In this document: positions 18,601-26,849 of the stretch, piece by piece
Layout: each line of letters begins with the position of its first letter
Position numbering within the stretch: position 1 is the stretch's first letter
NCBI GenBank assembly: GCA_963773625.1
Contig: CAVZCJ010000019.1
Location: 1 to 64,000, forward strand
Length of the DNA: 64,000 nt
From: DATARH01 sp963773625
GTDB lineage: Bacteria; Pseudomonadota; Alphaproteobacteria; ATCC43930; CGMCC-115725
Reading direction: 5' to 3'
The notes under the pieces: model-generated
Databases searched by the model: none
The model's input: only the letters and a program-made list of their open reading frames with translations
What the model was told of the DNA's origin: nothing
Program-made: the position numbers and the translations under genes

Positions 18601-19045
18601 ATGACCTTGGACAACGCTCAAGATCGTCCGGAAGGCCTACAAGATCGCCGAGGACAAAGACCTCAAGGGATGGGTAGCCGCTTTCACTGACGACGGGACG
18701 TTCACCGACTATTCCGCCGGAGTCATCTTCCGTGGCCCTGACGGGCTCCCCGAGCAGGTGGAGAACTACGCGCGGGCGTTCCCTGACATGCACCGCGAGC
18801 TACACCATCTCTATGTCAGCGGCAACGTCGTGGTGGTTCAGCTGGCTCTCCAGGGAACCCACCTGGGCCCGCTGCACCTGCCCGCGGGGACGCTGCGGCC
18901 GACCGGCAAGCGGATGGACGCACCGTGCTGTGACGTCTTTGAATTGGTCGACGGCAAGATCAAGCGCTTCGACTGCTACCCCGAAGGCTCGATCATCCTC
19001 ACTCAGCTCGGCGTGATCGATAACCTCAGCGCCGCGCTCGAGTAG
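18601..19045 (+). CDS. SnoaL-like / NTF2-fold protein, frameshifted after the start
   Basis: The ATG at 18601 has AAAGGAGAACGGC upstream and begins MTLDN. One base too many near 18614 puts the rest in another frame: LKIVRKAYKIAEDKDLKGW, TDYSAGVIFRG, then YARAFPDMHRELHHLY and FELVDGKIKRFDCY to the stop at 19045. With the indel corrected, about 147 residues form a typical cone-shaped SnoaL_2-like fold (ester-cyclase relatives). It follows the isochorismatase by 87 bases and may be co-transcribed. Confidence 0.75.
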
Positions 19046-19097
19046 CGACCCGAGAGGCACAGCCCAGCTCACCTTCGTCTCTGTCGGACCACAGCAG

Positions 19098-19181
19098 TTA
19101 CCAGACCTTCATGCCGCCATCGACCGCGAGGTCGATGCCTGTCACGTTGGCGCTCTCGTCGGACGCGAGGGCGAGCTGTGA
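19098..19181 (-). pseudogene. short-chain dehydrogenase C-terminal fragment
   Basis: The last 27 residues of a classical SDR are readable: LASDESANVTGIDLAVDGG followed by MKVW and TAA. Nothing upstream in this orientation continues it. Confidence 0.65.
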
Positions 19182-19318
19182 TGCTGTTCAGGCCAGCCGA
19201 GAGCAGCCGCGTCTCTCGTGCGCGCTGTACCGCGGAGGAACGATCCTGAGCCTGGTGCTGCGGACGTGGGTGTCGACGGTGTTTACCGAGACCGATAGCT
19301 CGCCGGATCTCGGGAGTG

Positions 19319-19426
19319 ATGGCGCATGCGGTCGCATCGGAGGCGATCGCCGGGCTAATCGCATTCCTGGTCAGCGACGCTGCCGCGCAGGTAAGCGAGG
19401 CGATCCCGCCCGCTTACGGCGGCTAG
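19319..19426 (+). pseudogene. second SDR C-terminal fragment, opposite strand
   Basis: Reads EAIAGLIAFLVSDAAAQVSE and ends with PAYGG and TAG, the usual end of SDRs that finish in YGG. The upstream part is not recognisable. With the fragment at 19098 it gives two divergent SDR tails within 330 bases. Confidence 0.6.
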
Positions 19427-19450
19427 CCAGGCATGACGTGGCGGCGCGCA

Positions 19451-19496
19451 AATCATCGTGATCCGGTGATGACCTGCCACCTGTCACGTCGCGAGC
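19451..19496 (+). promoter_or_regulatory. 46-bp regulatory element, copy C
   Basis: AATCATC-N7-GGTGA-N8-CACC-N12-AGC; one base differs in the first box. It points at the DUF998 remnant, whose GTG is at 19561. Confidence 0.7.
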
Positions 19497-19560
19497 CTGG
19501 GCGTGTTGCGAACCCGCGCACGGCCTTCAGTGGGCGTGCCCGAGCCATAAGGGAGAAGCC

Positions 19561-19740
19561 GTGACTTCACCAGCCGCTGCCGGACGCGCCGACGCCCTGC
19601 CCGATCACGCGCCCGTGGTGGGGTGTGGTCTCGGCGGTCGTGGCTCCGGTGCTGCTGATCAGCAGCTGGACGTTCGCTGCCGGACTGCAGCGGGGCACCC
19701 ATAACGCGGTAGCCGATACGGTGTCGTCTGCCATCAGCAT
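19561..19740 (+). pseudogene. DUF998-type membrane protein, cut by an IS21 element
   Basis: The GTG at 19561 has AGGGAGAAGCC upstream and reads TSPAAAGRADALPDHAPVVG. After a one-base shift it continues WGVVSAVVAPVLLISSWTFA, the first membrane helix typical of DUF998 proteins. Homology ends at about 19740 where the IS21 end begins. Confidence 0.55.
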
Positions 19741-19854
19741 GGGACCACCTGCTGAGGTTTGTTGCCACGGTCATGGGACCACCTGGTTTGCCAGTTGATG
19801 GACCACCCTGCTGTGATCTCCCGGTTCATTTCGGACTGGAAGAGACGGCAGGGG

Positions 19855-20512
19855 ATGGCGTTCCGGGAGGTTCTGGTGACACAGGTGAGAGAGGTCCTGC
19901 GGGCGTGGCTAGCCGGGGCGGGCAAGCGCCCTGCGGCCAGGCGGGCGGGCGTGGACGTGAAGACCGCCGCGCGGTATATCCGGGCGGCGCAGGCGGCGGG
20001 CCTGGCCCGCGGCGGGGATGAGTCGCAGCTGACCGATGAGCTGCTCGGGCAGGTGGTGGCAGCGGTGCGCCCGGCCCGCCCGGCCGGGCACGGCGCCTCG
20101 TGGGAGGCGCTGGTGCCGGTGACGGCCGAGATCACCGGGTGGGTGAAGGACGGCCTGACGCTGGTGAAGATCGGGGAGTTGCTGGAGTGCCGCGGGACGG
20201 CGGTGCCGTACCGGACGCTGGCCCGGTTCGCCGCGGCGGAGTGCGGGTACTCCTCGTCCCGGCAGCAGGTGACGGTGCCGGTGGCCGACGGCAAGCCCGG
20301 CGAAGAGGTACAGATCGACTTCGGCTACCTGGGGATGATCCCCGACGGGGACCGGCGGCGGAGGCTGCACGCGCTGGTGTTCACCGCGGTGCTGTCCCGG
20401 TACTGCTTCGTGTATCTGACGTTCTCGCAGACGACGGCCGAGGTGATCGCCGGCTGCGAGGCGGCGTGGGCGTTCTTCGGCGGCATGTTCACGGTGCTCA
20501 TGCCGGAATATG
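19855..20512 (+). pseudogene. IstA-type transposase, N-terminal half
   Basis: The ATG at 19855 starts MAFREVLVTQVREVLRAWLA. An HTH region (RRAGVDVKTAARYIRAA) follows, then the DDE-domain start EEVQIDFGYLG (first catalytic Asp) and LTFSQTTAEVIAGCEAAWAF. The frame ends homology at FFGGMFTVLMPE; the second Asp normally sits right after this point in IstA proteins. Downstream codons belong to the other element read in reverse. Confidence 0.75.
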
Positions 20513-20519
20513 TGGCGCG

Positions 20520-21190
20520 GAACATTTTCCGGTACCAGCCGGGCCGGCACCCCGCCGAAGAACTCAACGCCGCCGCATGGCACTCGGTCCAGGCCCGCTG
20601 GTCCATCTTGGCCACCGGCCGCACGAACATGTGCCGCGAGCAGCACAAGACCATCACGAACGCCCAGATGGTGCGCAGCTTCCCGGTCGCCGGGTCCAGC
20701 CAGCGGCCCAGCTGCCCGTAATCGATCTGCGCCTGCTCACCCGCCTCGGCCGGGCGCGGATCCAGCACCCGGACCTGCGACCGGCGGATCTCCTCCGGCA
20801 CGTTCGCGCCACATACCGGCGCAAGCTCTGCACGCTGACGGCCAGGCCCTGCTCATCGCGCAGCCGCTGATGGATCGTCGACATCCGCACCCCGGCCTTC
20901 AGCTGGGCGCCGATGAACTCGTGGTGCTTCCCGATCGCCGGCCAGGTCACCTGCCGCAGCCGGGTATCGGCCAGCTGCGGGAACCAGCCCCGCACCAGCT
21001 CCGCCCACTCCTGCTCGCTCTTGGCAGGCCCGCCCGGCCTGATACCCGCCGCCTCCGCCGGGGCGATGTACTTCCGCAGCGTCTTGCGGTCCACCCCCAG
21101 GCTCTGGGCCATCTGGTTCTTCGACCGGCCCGCATGCCAGTGCATCAAGATCTCGGTCACATCGATCACGTCGAACGTTCTCCTCGCCAT
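20520..21190 (-). pseudogene. second IstA-type transposase, N-terminal half, frameshifted
   Basis: From the ATG at 21190 (GGGAGGCCG upstream) it reads MARRTFDVIDVTEILMHWHA and SLGVDRKTLRKYIAPAEAAG. After a shift near 20790 it continues RVLDPRPAEAGEQAQIDYGQ with the first catalytic Asp. After a second shift near 20570 it reads EFFGGVPARLVPEN and stops matching. This is a different IstA subgroup from the plus-strand copy. Confidence 0.7.
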
Positions 21191-21273
21191 CGGCCTCCCG
21201 CCCCTCATGCCGGACGGGAGGAAGGTTGCTCCTTCTCGATGGCCAGGTCCACCACGACACGCACGTCATCCCC

Positions 21274-21286
21274 CTGGGGAATTACG
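21274..21286 (+). repeat. 13-bp direct repeat, left copy
   Basis: CTGGGGAATTACG directly abuts the left inverted repeat of the ISL3 element and occurs again at 23274-23286, 28 bases past the right inverted repeat. Confidence 0.7.
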
Positions 21287-23245
21287 GGCTCTTCCGCGAA
21301 TTCTGTGACGGTTGACGGTAAGTGATGTTCGCTGGTCAGCAGGGACGCTGCCGGGTCGGTGGGTCTCCGCGGGCGGCTGCTGCTGGTGCCTGGATTGTCA
21401 CGATCTGGGATAAGCGCGGCGTGGCGGCGTGAAGTGGCAACGAGGCTCCGCTATTGACGCGGTGGTCTGCCAAGATCACTGCACCCGGGAGCCCCGTTGC
21501 CGGATCAGTCTGCCATGCCGCCCGCCAGGCCGGCCAGCTCCGCCGCCCGCGTCGTCTGGGATGTCAGTGAGCAGGGGCAGGCGCTGCTGGCCGTGCTGTT
21601 CCCGCACTTGGCGGGGCTGCGCGTGCACCGGGTGGAAGATGCGGGAGACGCGGTAATGATCGTCGCGTCGTGCCGGGCAGACTCGGCGTGCTGCCCGCGG
21701 TGCGGTCAGGAGTCGGCGCGGGTGCACGGCGGGTATACGCGCATGGTGGCTGACGGCGCGGCGGGCGGACGGCCGGTGCTGATCGTCTTGCAGGTGCGCC
21801 GGTTCCGCTGCCGGAACCCGGCCTGCCCGGCGGTCACCTTCGCCGAGCAGGCCGGGGGGCTGAGCGAGCGGTACCGGCGGCGCAGCGTCCCGCTGCTGGG
21901 CATGCTGGCCGGGTTCGGGCTGGAACTGGCCGGCCGCGCGGCCGCCCGGCTGGCCGGGACCCTCGGGATCGCCGTGCACTCCTCGACGGTGCTGCGGCTG
22001 GTCGCGGCGAGACCGGAGCCGGAGGTCACGACCGCGCCGGAGATACTCGGGGTCGATGACTTCGCGCTGGCCAAGGGCCAGGTGTACGGGACGGTGCTGG
22101 TGGACATGCGCACCGGGGATGTGGTCGGCCTGCTGCCGGACCGGGAGGCTGCCAGCTTCGAGGCGTGGCTGACGGCGCATCCCGGCGCGGGAATCATCTG
22201 CCGGGACCGGGCCGGCAACTACGCCGAGGGCGCCCGGGCAGGCGCACCGGACGCGATCCAGGTCGCCGATCGCTGGCACCTGTGGCACAACCTGGCCGAA
22301 TACGCCGAGAAGACGGTGGCTGGCCATCGCGGCTGCCTGAAGGACCAGCCCGGCGGCGGCGCCGGCGCACCGGGAACTGCGGACACGCCAGAGCAAGAAC
22401 CGCCGGGGCAGGCGGCAGGCGCCCAGGTCCCGCCGGACGGGTCCCTGGATGCGTGCGGCCGGGAGCGCCGCCTGGTGGCACGCACCCGGGAACGTTACGC
22501 CGAGATCCGCGGACGGCTGGACGCCGGCGAATCGCTGTCCGCGATCAGCCGCGTCACCGGGCTGGACCGCAAGACCGTGCAGCGGTTCGCCCGGGCCGGC
22601 AGCGCCGGGGAACTGCTCGGCAAGGCCACCAGCCGGGAATCGAAGCTGGATAAGTTCACGCCCTACCTGCACCAGCGATGGAACGAAGGCGTCACCGATG
22701 CCGCCGCGCTGCACGCCGAACTGCGACAGCGCGGCTGGACCGGCAGCGAGCAGACCGTCCGCCGTTACGTCCGGCCATTCCGGCAGGCACCCGCCGCCCC
22801 GGACCCGGCCCCGGCAATCCCGAAGACCCGCCAGATCACCCGCTGGCTGCTGACCCGCCCCGACCACCTCCAAGCAGACGAACAAGCCCAGCTCCAGGCC
22901 ATCCGCGCCCGCTGCCCGCACATCGACGCGCTCGCCGGGCACGTAACCGCATTCGCCGAAATGATGACCGCCCGCACCGGCAGCCGCGACCTGGAAGCCT
23001 GGCTCGCCGCCGTGGAAGCCGACGGCCAGTCCGGCCTGCGCTCTCTCGCCATCGGGATCCGCAACGACCAGCAGGCCGTCACCAACGGCCTCACCCTGCA
23101 CTGGAACTCCGGCAAAGTCGAGGGCACCGTCAACAAGATCAAGATGATCAAGCGGCAGATGTACGGCCGCGCCGGCTTCGACCTGCTCCGCAAGCGCGTC
23201 ATCTTGCACCCAGCGTTACCGGATCACAGAATTCGCGGAAGAGCC
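21287..23245 (+). mobile_element. complete ISL3-family insertion sequence
   Basis: Perfect 22-bp terminal inverted repeats lie at 21287-21308 (GGCTCTTCCGCG...) and 23224-23245. The flanks GAATTACG (21279-21286) and GAATTACC (23246-23253) look like the 8-bp target duplication with one difference. The single gene inside is an ISL3 transposase. Confidence 0.9.
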
Positions 23246-23332
23246 GAATTACCTGGGCGTCAGCCGCTCAGAGCTGGGGAATTACGTGAGCGCCGACAGC
23301 GACAGCGAGGCGGCAAGAGGGAAGTGGCTTAG
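21497..23332 (+). CDS. ISL3-family transposase
   Basis: DDE transposase. An N-terminal zinc-finger-like pair is visible (ACCPRCG and FRCRNPACP). Catalytic-domain motifs are GVDDFALAKG, ICRDRAGNYAEGA and WHLWHNL, an inserted HTH segment is ISRVTGLDRKTVQRFA, and the final Glu is in NSGKVEGTVNKIKMIKRQMYG. The TTG at 21497 has GGGAG upstream; an ATG at 21515 is the alternative. The frame has no stop inside the element: it reads through the right inverted repeat and ends at 23332 in flanking DNA, adding about 30 foreign residues. Confidence 0.9.
   Translation: MPDQSAMPPARPASSAARVVWDVSEQGQALLAVLFPHLAGLRVHRVEDAGDAVMIVASCRADSACCPRCGQESARVHGGYTRMVADGAAGGRPVLIVLQVRRFRCRNPACPAVTFAEQAGGLSERYRRRSVPLLGMLAGFGLELAGRAAARLAGTLGIAVHSSTVLRLVAARPEPEVTTAPEILGVDDFALAKGQVYGTVLVDMRTGDVVGLLPDREAASFEAWLTAHPGAGIICRDRAGNYAEGARAGAPDAIQVADRWHLWHNLAEYAEKTVAGHRGCLKDQPGGGAGAPGTADTPEQEPPGQAAGAQVPPDGSLDACGRERRLVARTRERYAEIRGRLDAGESLSAISRVTGLDRKTVQRFARAGSAGELLGKATSRESKLDKFTPYLHQRWNEGVTDAAALHAELRQRGWTGSEQTVRRYVRPFRQAPAAPDPAPAIPKTRQITRWLLTRPDHLQADEQAQLQAIRARCPHIDALAGHVTAFAEMMTARTGSRDLEAWLAAVEADGQSGLRSLAIGIRNDQQAVTNGLTLHWNSGKVEGTVNKIKMIKRQMYGRAGFDLLRKRVILHPALPDHRIRGRAELPGRQPLRAGELRERRQRQRGGKREVA
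23274..23286 (+). repeat. 13-bp direct repeat, right copy
   Basis: Identical to 21274-21286 and displaced 28 bases from the right end of the ISL3 element. It may reflect an earlier insertion or an imprecise event at the same target. Confidence 0.65.
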
Positions 23333-23411
23333 CACTGACACTCGACTTCTGGGTGGGCCAGTCTCCCTGCCGACTCGGTGCGTTGTCCGGGTCGGCTCAA
23401 CGGCGTGAGTG

Positions 23412-23780
23412 GCGGCGTGCAGATCATTCTTTCTGCCCTGGGGCGAGAGGCTGGCAGCTGCAGGCCAGCTCGGTCGCGACCGCGGCTGGCTGCCCGCGCG
23501 GCTGGTCAGCGTCGTGTCGGGACAGCTGACCAGCACCAACGACGTCCAGGTGTCCAGCATCCCCGGGGTGCCCTACCGAGTGGGCATCGCGGGCTCACGG
23601 ATCACGCGGATGTACCCGTTCGGCCCGCTGCCCGGGTGCGGCCCGATGATCACCCTGCTCTCGCACGACGGGACGTGCTGCATGGGCATGAACACCGACA
23701 CCCTCGCGGTCACTGACCCCGGTGGGCTCGCCGACGACCCGCGGCCGGGCTGGACGAGGTGGTAGCGCTCAAGGGCTGAA
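23412..23780 (+). pseudogene. wax ester synthase/diacylglycerol acyltransferase (WS/DGAT), C-terminal remnant
   Basis: The peptide TSTNDVQVSSIPGVPYRVG, then RITRMYPFGPLPGCGPMITL and LSHDGTCCMGMNTD, is the characteristic C-terminal part of actinomycete WS/DGAT acyltransferases. A one-base shift near 23748 leads to AGLDEVVALKG and the stop at 23780. The N-terminal 350 residues, including the HHxxxDG motif, are missing. Confidence 0.7.
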
Positions 23781-23800
23781 CATCGGCTGATGCGGGTGGG

Positions 23801-25030
23801 TCAGCTCGAGGACGATGTGGGTTTAGGGCCGGTCGAGCGAAGGGTGCCCAGCTTGCCCAGCAGGTCGAACCAGAACCGCGCGCCGGGCGTCAGCGCCACG
23901 ATCGTGATCAGGAAGCCGACAACGACGAGCAGGATCTGCCAGGCGGAGTTGCCCGTGGTGCTGGTAATGCCCCGCGCCTGCCACCAGTTGCAGGCCGGGC
24001 GCGCGCCGGCGCAGGCGGAGACCGTGGCCCAGCCGATCGGCAGCCCGGCTTGGGCCACGGTCGCCAGGTCGGTCTGGAGTCGCCCCAGGCATGTGGAGTC
24101 CGCCGTGGTGCAGGGTGGGCGATTCCCCGCCGCGGTGGCCACGGCCGAGCCGATGACGCTGTTGCTGTACAGGGCGCGCCCGACGGTGATCGTGTTGATA
24201 TTGAGCAGGATGACTAGGATCGCGCCGGCGATGATCGTGAACCAGGCCACGTGCCGCTTATACCAGCCGGACACGCGGTCCATGTGGTCGTTGTACCAGT
24301 CCTCGATCGAAGTGCGGACCGACGTGATGTCGTCCTCAGCGGTGGTGACCAGCGTGTTGACCGAAGTCATGAGCGGCATCAGCGGCGCCATGTATGCAGG
24401 CATCGGGTCCTGGCTCATGATCTTCTGAAGGGACTGCCTGACGGTATCCAAGGTTGTTTGGCCGGTGGTTGTTTGGCCGGTGGCGGTCGTTTGGCCGGCG
24501 GGAGTGGTTTGCGCGGTGGGCTTGGGCACCAGCAAGTCGATGACCGCATCAGCGAACGCCGTGGGGGAAATGTAGGCGGGCAGGCTCCGGAGATCGCTGA
24601 GCGGCGCGCGTTTCTGCGGGCTCCGGCGGTTGCTGCGCGGCGCGTGTTTCTTGGGCTCGATGTTTCTCACGCTAGGGCGGTCCGGCTTGCTTGCCTGCAC
24701 GAGCAGCTTCCGGCTGGTGATGTCGCCGACCATTCCCTGGCTGCGCAGGATCGGGCTGCCGAGCACCGCACCGGTTGCAGACTGCGGCTTGTCTTCGGTG
24801 GAGGTCCCAGTCACGATGTTCTTCCAGGCGTCGTAGTCCTTCTCTGCTCTGGTCAGGTCCGTCCCGACCTGCTCGCTGTCAAGGAGCTCACGAAGGCCAC
24901 CGAGCAGGTATGCCCCGCGCAGCCCGAGGAAGCGTGAGATCAACTCGGTGGCCACAGAAGCAAGGGCGGCGGTAACGCCGAAGACAAAGGCCAGCCCGAT
25001 GGCTAGATCAATGATCCCCGAACTCAGCAT
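23801..25030 (-). CDS. membrane protein of unknown function
   Basis: 409 residues. The N-terminal helix is LAIGLAFVFGVTAALASVA. A long soluble part holds a Thr/Gln-rich segment of short TTPAGQTTATGQTT-like repeats, and two or three helices follow near the C-terminus (VAWFTIIAGAILVILL, AWQILLVVVGFLITIVAL). Similar unnamed proteins occur in actinomycetes; I cannot assign a function. The ATG overlaps the stop of the upstream dioxygenase gene (ATGCTGA), so it is translationally coupled as the last operon gene. Confidence 0.65.
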   Translation of the reverse strand: MLSSGIIDLAIGLAFVFGVTAALASVATELISRFLGLRGAYLLGGLRELLDSEQVGTDLTRAEKDYDAWKNIVTGTSTEDKPQSATGAVLGSPILRSQGMVGDITSRKLLVQASKPDRPSVRNIEPKKHAPRSNRRSPQKRAPLSDLRSLPAYISPTAFADAVIDLLVPKPTAQTTPAGQTTATGQTTTGQTTLDTVRQSLQKIMSQDPMPAYMAPLMPLMTSVNTLVTTAEDDITSVRTSIEDWYNDHMDRVSGWYKRHVAWFTIIAGAILVILLNINTITVGRALYSNSVIGSAVATAAGNRPPCTTADSTCLGRLQTDLATVAQAGLPIGWATVSACAGARPACNWWQARGITSTTGNSAWQILLVVVGFLITIVALTPGARFWFDLLGKLGTLRSTGPKPTSSSS

Positions 25031-25965
25031 GACGCCCCCTGAGCCGGACCGATGTGATGACCGGTCATCATGGCCGCGAGATCGTCAGGATGCAGGAAGG
25101 ACGGCGGCGGCGGGGGTCCCCAGGCGAACAGCCCGCGGGCCCCTTCGAGATCTTCGGGCGTCCACAGCTGGTCATCGACGATGCAGTCCATGTCCGAGTA
25201 GTACTCGGAGAAGTTGCCCGCCGGGTCCTTGAGGTACCAGAAGAAGTTCGATCCCGCGTAGTGGCGTCCCAGTCCCCACACGTGCCGTTCGGGCCTGCCC
25301 TCGAGCATCGCGAAGGCGCCGCGCCCCACATCGTCGATGTCGTCCACCTGCCAGGACGTGTGGTGCAGGAAGTTGACCGGCGCGGCCAGGGCCAGCACGT
25401 TGTGGTGATCGGTCGAGCAGCGCATGAACGCGCCCACGTCCTTGATGCGGTCGCTGATCTTGAAGCCGAGCCCGTCGACGAAAAACGACGTCGTGGCGCG
25501 GTAGTCGGTGCTGCCGAGCACGGCGTGACCGAGCTTGCGGGGGCGGACGCGGTCCGGCCGGGTGTGGCCCGGGGCCCGGCCGTCCGGCCGGTCGAGCCGG
25601 CCCGGCCCGTTATAGGCGGTGGCCGGGACGGGATCCTGCCGTGTCCGCGGCGCGACCTCCAGGGTGACCTGCACGCCGGTGACCGGCTCGGTCGCTTCCA
25701 GCTGAGTCCCCCGCAGCTGCTGAGGCACGCCGAGGCGGGCCAGGCTGGCCGCGGCGCGGGCGAGGTCGTCCGCGTCGTCGGCGCCCACGCGCAGGCCGAG
25801 CAGCCGGCGGGTGGGCGAGGGCAGGATCCGCAGCTGCTGGCCGGCGTCCAGGGTGGTGAACCAGCCGCCGGGCTGCGGGGCCAGGCCGAATTCTTCGTAG
25901 TACGCGGCGGTCTCCGCGACGTTCGGCACGCCGATCGTGACCGATAGCAGCCCGTGCAGGCTCAT
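25024..25965 (-). CDS. VOC-family extradiol-type ring-cleavage dioxygenase
   Basis: 313 residues made of two VOC modules. The first (LLSVTIGVPNVAETAAYYEE) is degenerate. The second holds the expected metal ligands: His in KLGHAVLGS, His in LHHTSWQVDD and Glu in FSEYYSDMD, as in catechol 2,3-dioxygenase-type enzymes. It should open a catechol ring next to the hydroxyls using Fe(II). AAAGGAGATCCG precedes the ATG. Neighbouring FAH hydrolase and FAD hydroxylase genes support a meta-cleavage pathway. Confidence 0.8.
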   Translation of the reverse strand: MSLHGLLSVTIGVPNVAETAAYYEEFGLAPQPGGWFTTLDAGQQLRILPSPTRRLLGLRVGADDADDLARAAASLARLGVPQQLRGTQLEATEPVTGVQVTLEVAPRTRQDPVPATAYNGPGRLDRPDGRAPGHTRPDRVRPRKLGHAVLGSTDYRATTSFFVDGLGFKISDRIKDVGAFMRCSTDHHNVLALAAPVNFLHHTSWQVDDIDDVGRGAFAMLEGRPERHVWGLGRHYAGSNFFWYLKDPAGNFSEYYSDMDCIVDDQLWTPEDLEGARGLFAWGPPPPPSFLHPDDLAAMMTGHHIGPAQGASC

Positions 25966-25975
25966 CGGATCTCCT

Positions 25976-26815
25976 TTATTCCGTGACGAACCGGTGGCTC
26001 ATCTCGCCGATGCCTTCGATGTAGCTGGTCAGCACGTCACCGGGGGCGAGCCAGCGCTGCGGGTTGCGGCCCAGGCCCACACCGGACGGCGTGCCGGTGA
26101 AGATGACGTCGCCCGGCAGCAGCGGGGTGACCCGGGAAAGCTGCTCGATCAGCTCGGGCACGCCGAAGATCAGTTCCCTGGTACGCGCCTTCTGCATCTG
26201 GACGCCGTTGATCGAGCAGCCGAGTTCCAGGTCGTCCGGATGGCCGAACTCATCCGGGGTGACCAGCCAGGGGCCGACCGGGCCGAAGCCCGGATACGAC
26301 TTGCCCAGGCTGAACTGGGGCGGCGAGCCGGCCAGCTGGAGGATCCGCTCGGAAATATCCTGGCCGACGGCCAGGCCGGCCACGTGCTCCCACGCCGAGG
26401 CGGCGGGGACGTGGGCGGCGGCCAGGCCGATGATGACCACCAGCTCGACCTCCCAGTCGGTGTGGCCGCCTGGCGGCAACGTGATCTCACCGTAGGGTCC
26501 GGTCAGGCACGAGGGGAACTTCGTGAACACCGGCGGAGACCCCTGCGGCCGGTCGAGCCCGGACTCGGCGACGTGGTCGCTGTAGTTCAGCCCGATGCCG
26601 AACACCTGGCGCGGCGACGGCGACGGCGATCCCAGCGAGGCGGGCGTGAACGGCTCGGGGTCGGGCAGGTCCGCCGACCTAGCCCAGTCCGTGAACTCGG
26701 CCCAGCGCGCGTAGGCGGGGCCGGGACCGAACCGGCCGCCGCTGGCCGCGTGGACGTCGACGGCGCCGGTGCCCTGGATCAGGCTGAGGCGCTGGTTGAT
26801 GACGGCAATACGCAT
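25976..26815 (-). CDS. fumarylacetoacetate hydrolase (FAH) family protein
   Basis: Family of C-C bond hydrolases, hydratases and decarboxylases. Core motifs: FGIGLNYSDHVAESG, then VFTKFPSCLTGPYG, DWEVELVVIIG with metal-binding acids, and DVIFTGTPSGVGLG. Likely acts on the ring-cleavage product of the adjacent dioxygenase. The start is the ATG at 26815 with CAGGAGCACC upstream; an in-frame ATG at 26863 has no such site. Confidence 0.85.
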   Translation of the reverse strand: MRIAVINQRLSLIQGTGAVDVHAASGGRFGPGPAYARWAEFTDWARSADLPDPEPFTPASLGSPSPSPRQVFGIGLNYSDHVAESGLDRPQGSPPVFTKFPSCLTGPYGEITLPPGGHTDWEVELVVIIGLAAAHVPAASAWEHVAGLAVGQDISERILQLAGSPPQFSLGKSYPGFGPVGPWLVTPDEFGHPDDLELGCSINGVQMQKARTRELIFGVPELIEQLSRVTPLLPGDVIFTGTPSGVGLGRNPQRWLAPGDVLTSYIEGIGEMSHRFVTE

Positions 26816-26849
26816 GGTGCTCCTGTGGTTGATGGCAACGGCGGGCGAG

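Larger units (their letters stand above)
19740..21230. mobile_element. two IS21-family remnants joined tail to tail
   Basis: Left end: the block TGGGACCACCTG occurs at about 19740 and 19775, and a similar TGGACCACCCTG at about 19800, like the multiple end repeats of IS21 elements. Two different istA genes run toward each other and both break at about 20,510-20,525. No istB is present on either side, so neither element can move on its own. Confidence 0.7.

Noticed and set aside
9730..19496. The repeated 46-bp element as a CRISPR array or mobile-element end
   Set aside because: Copies are far apart, in both orientations, have no spacers, and all point at gene starts.
24430..24510. Short repeats in the membrane protein gene as a regulatory repeat
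   Set aside because: They are in-frame codons for a Thr/Gln-rich segment.
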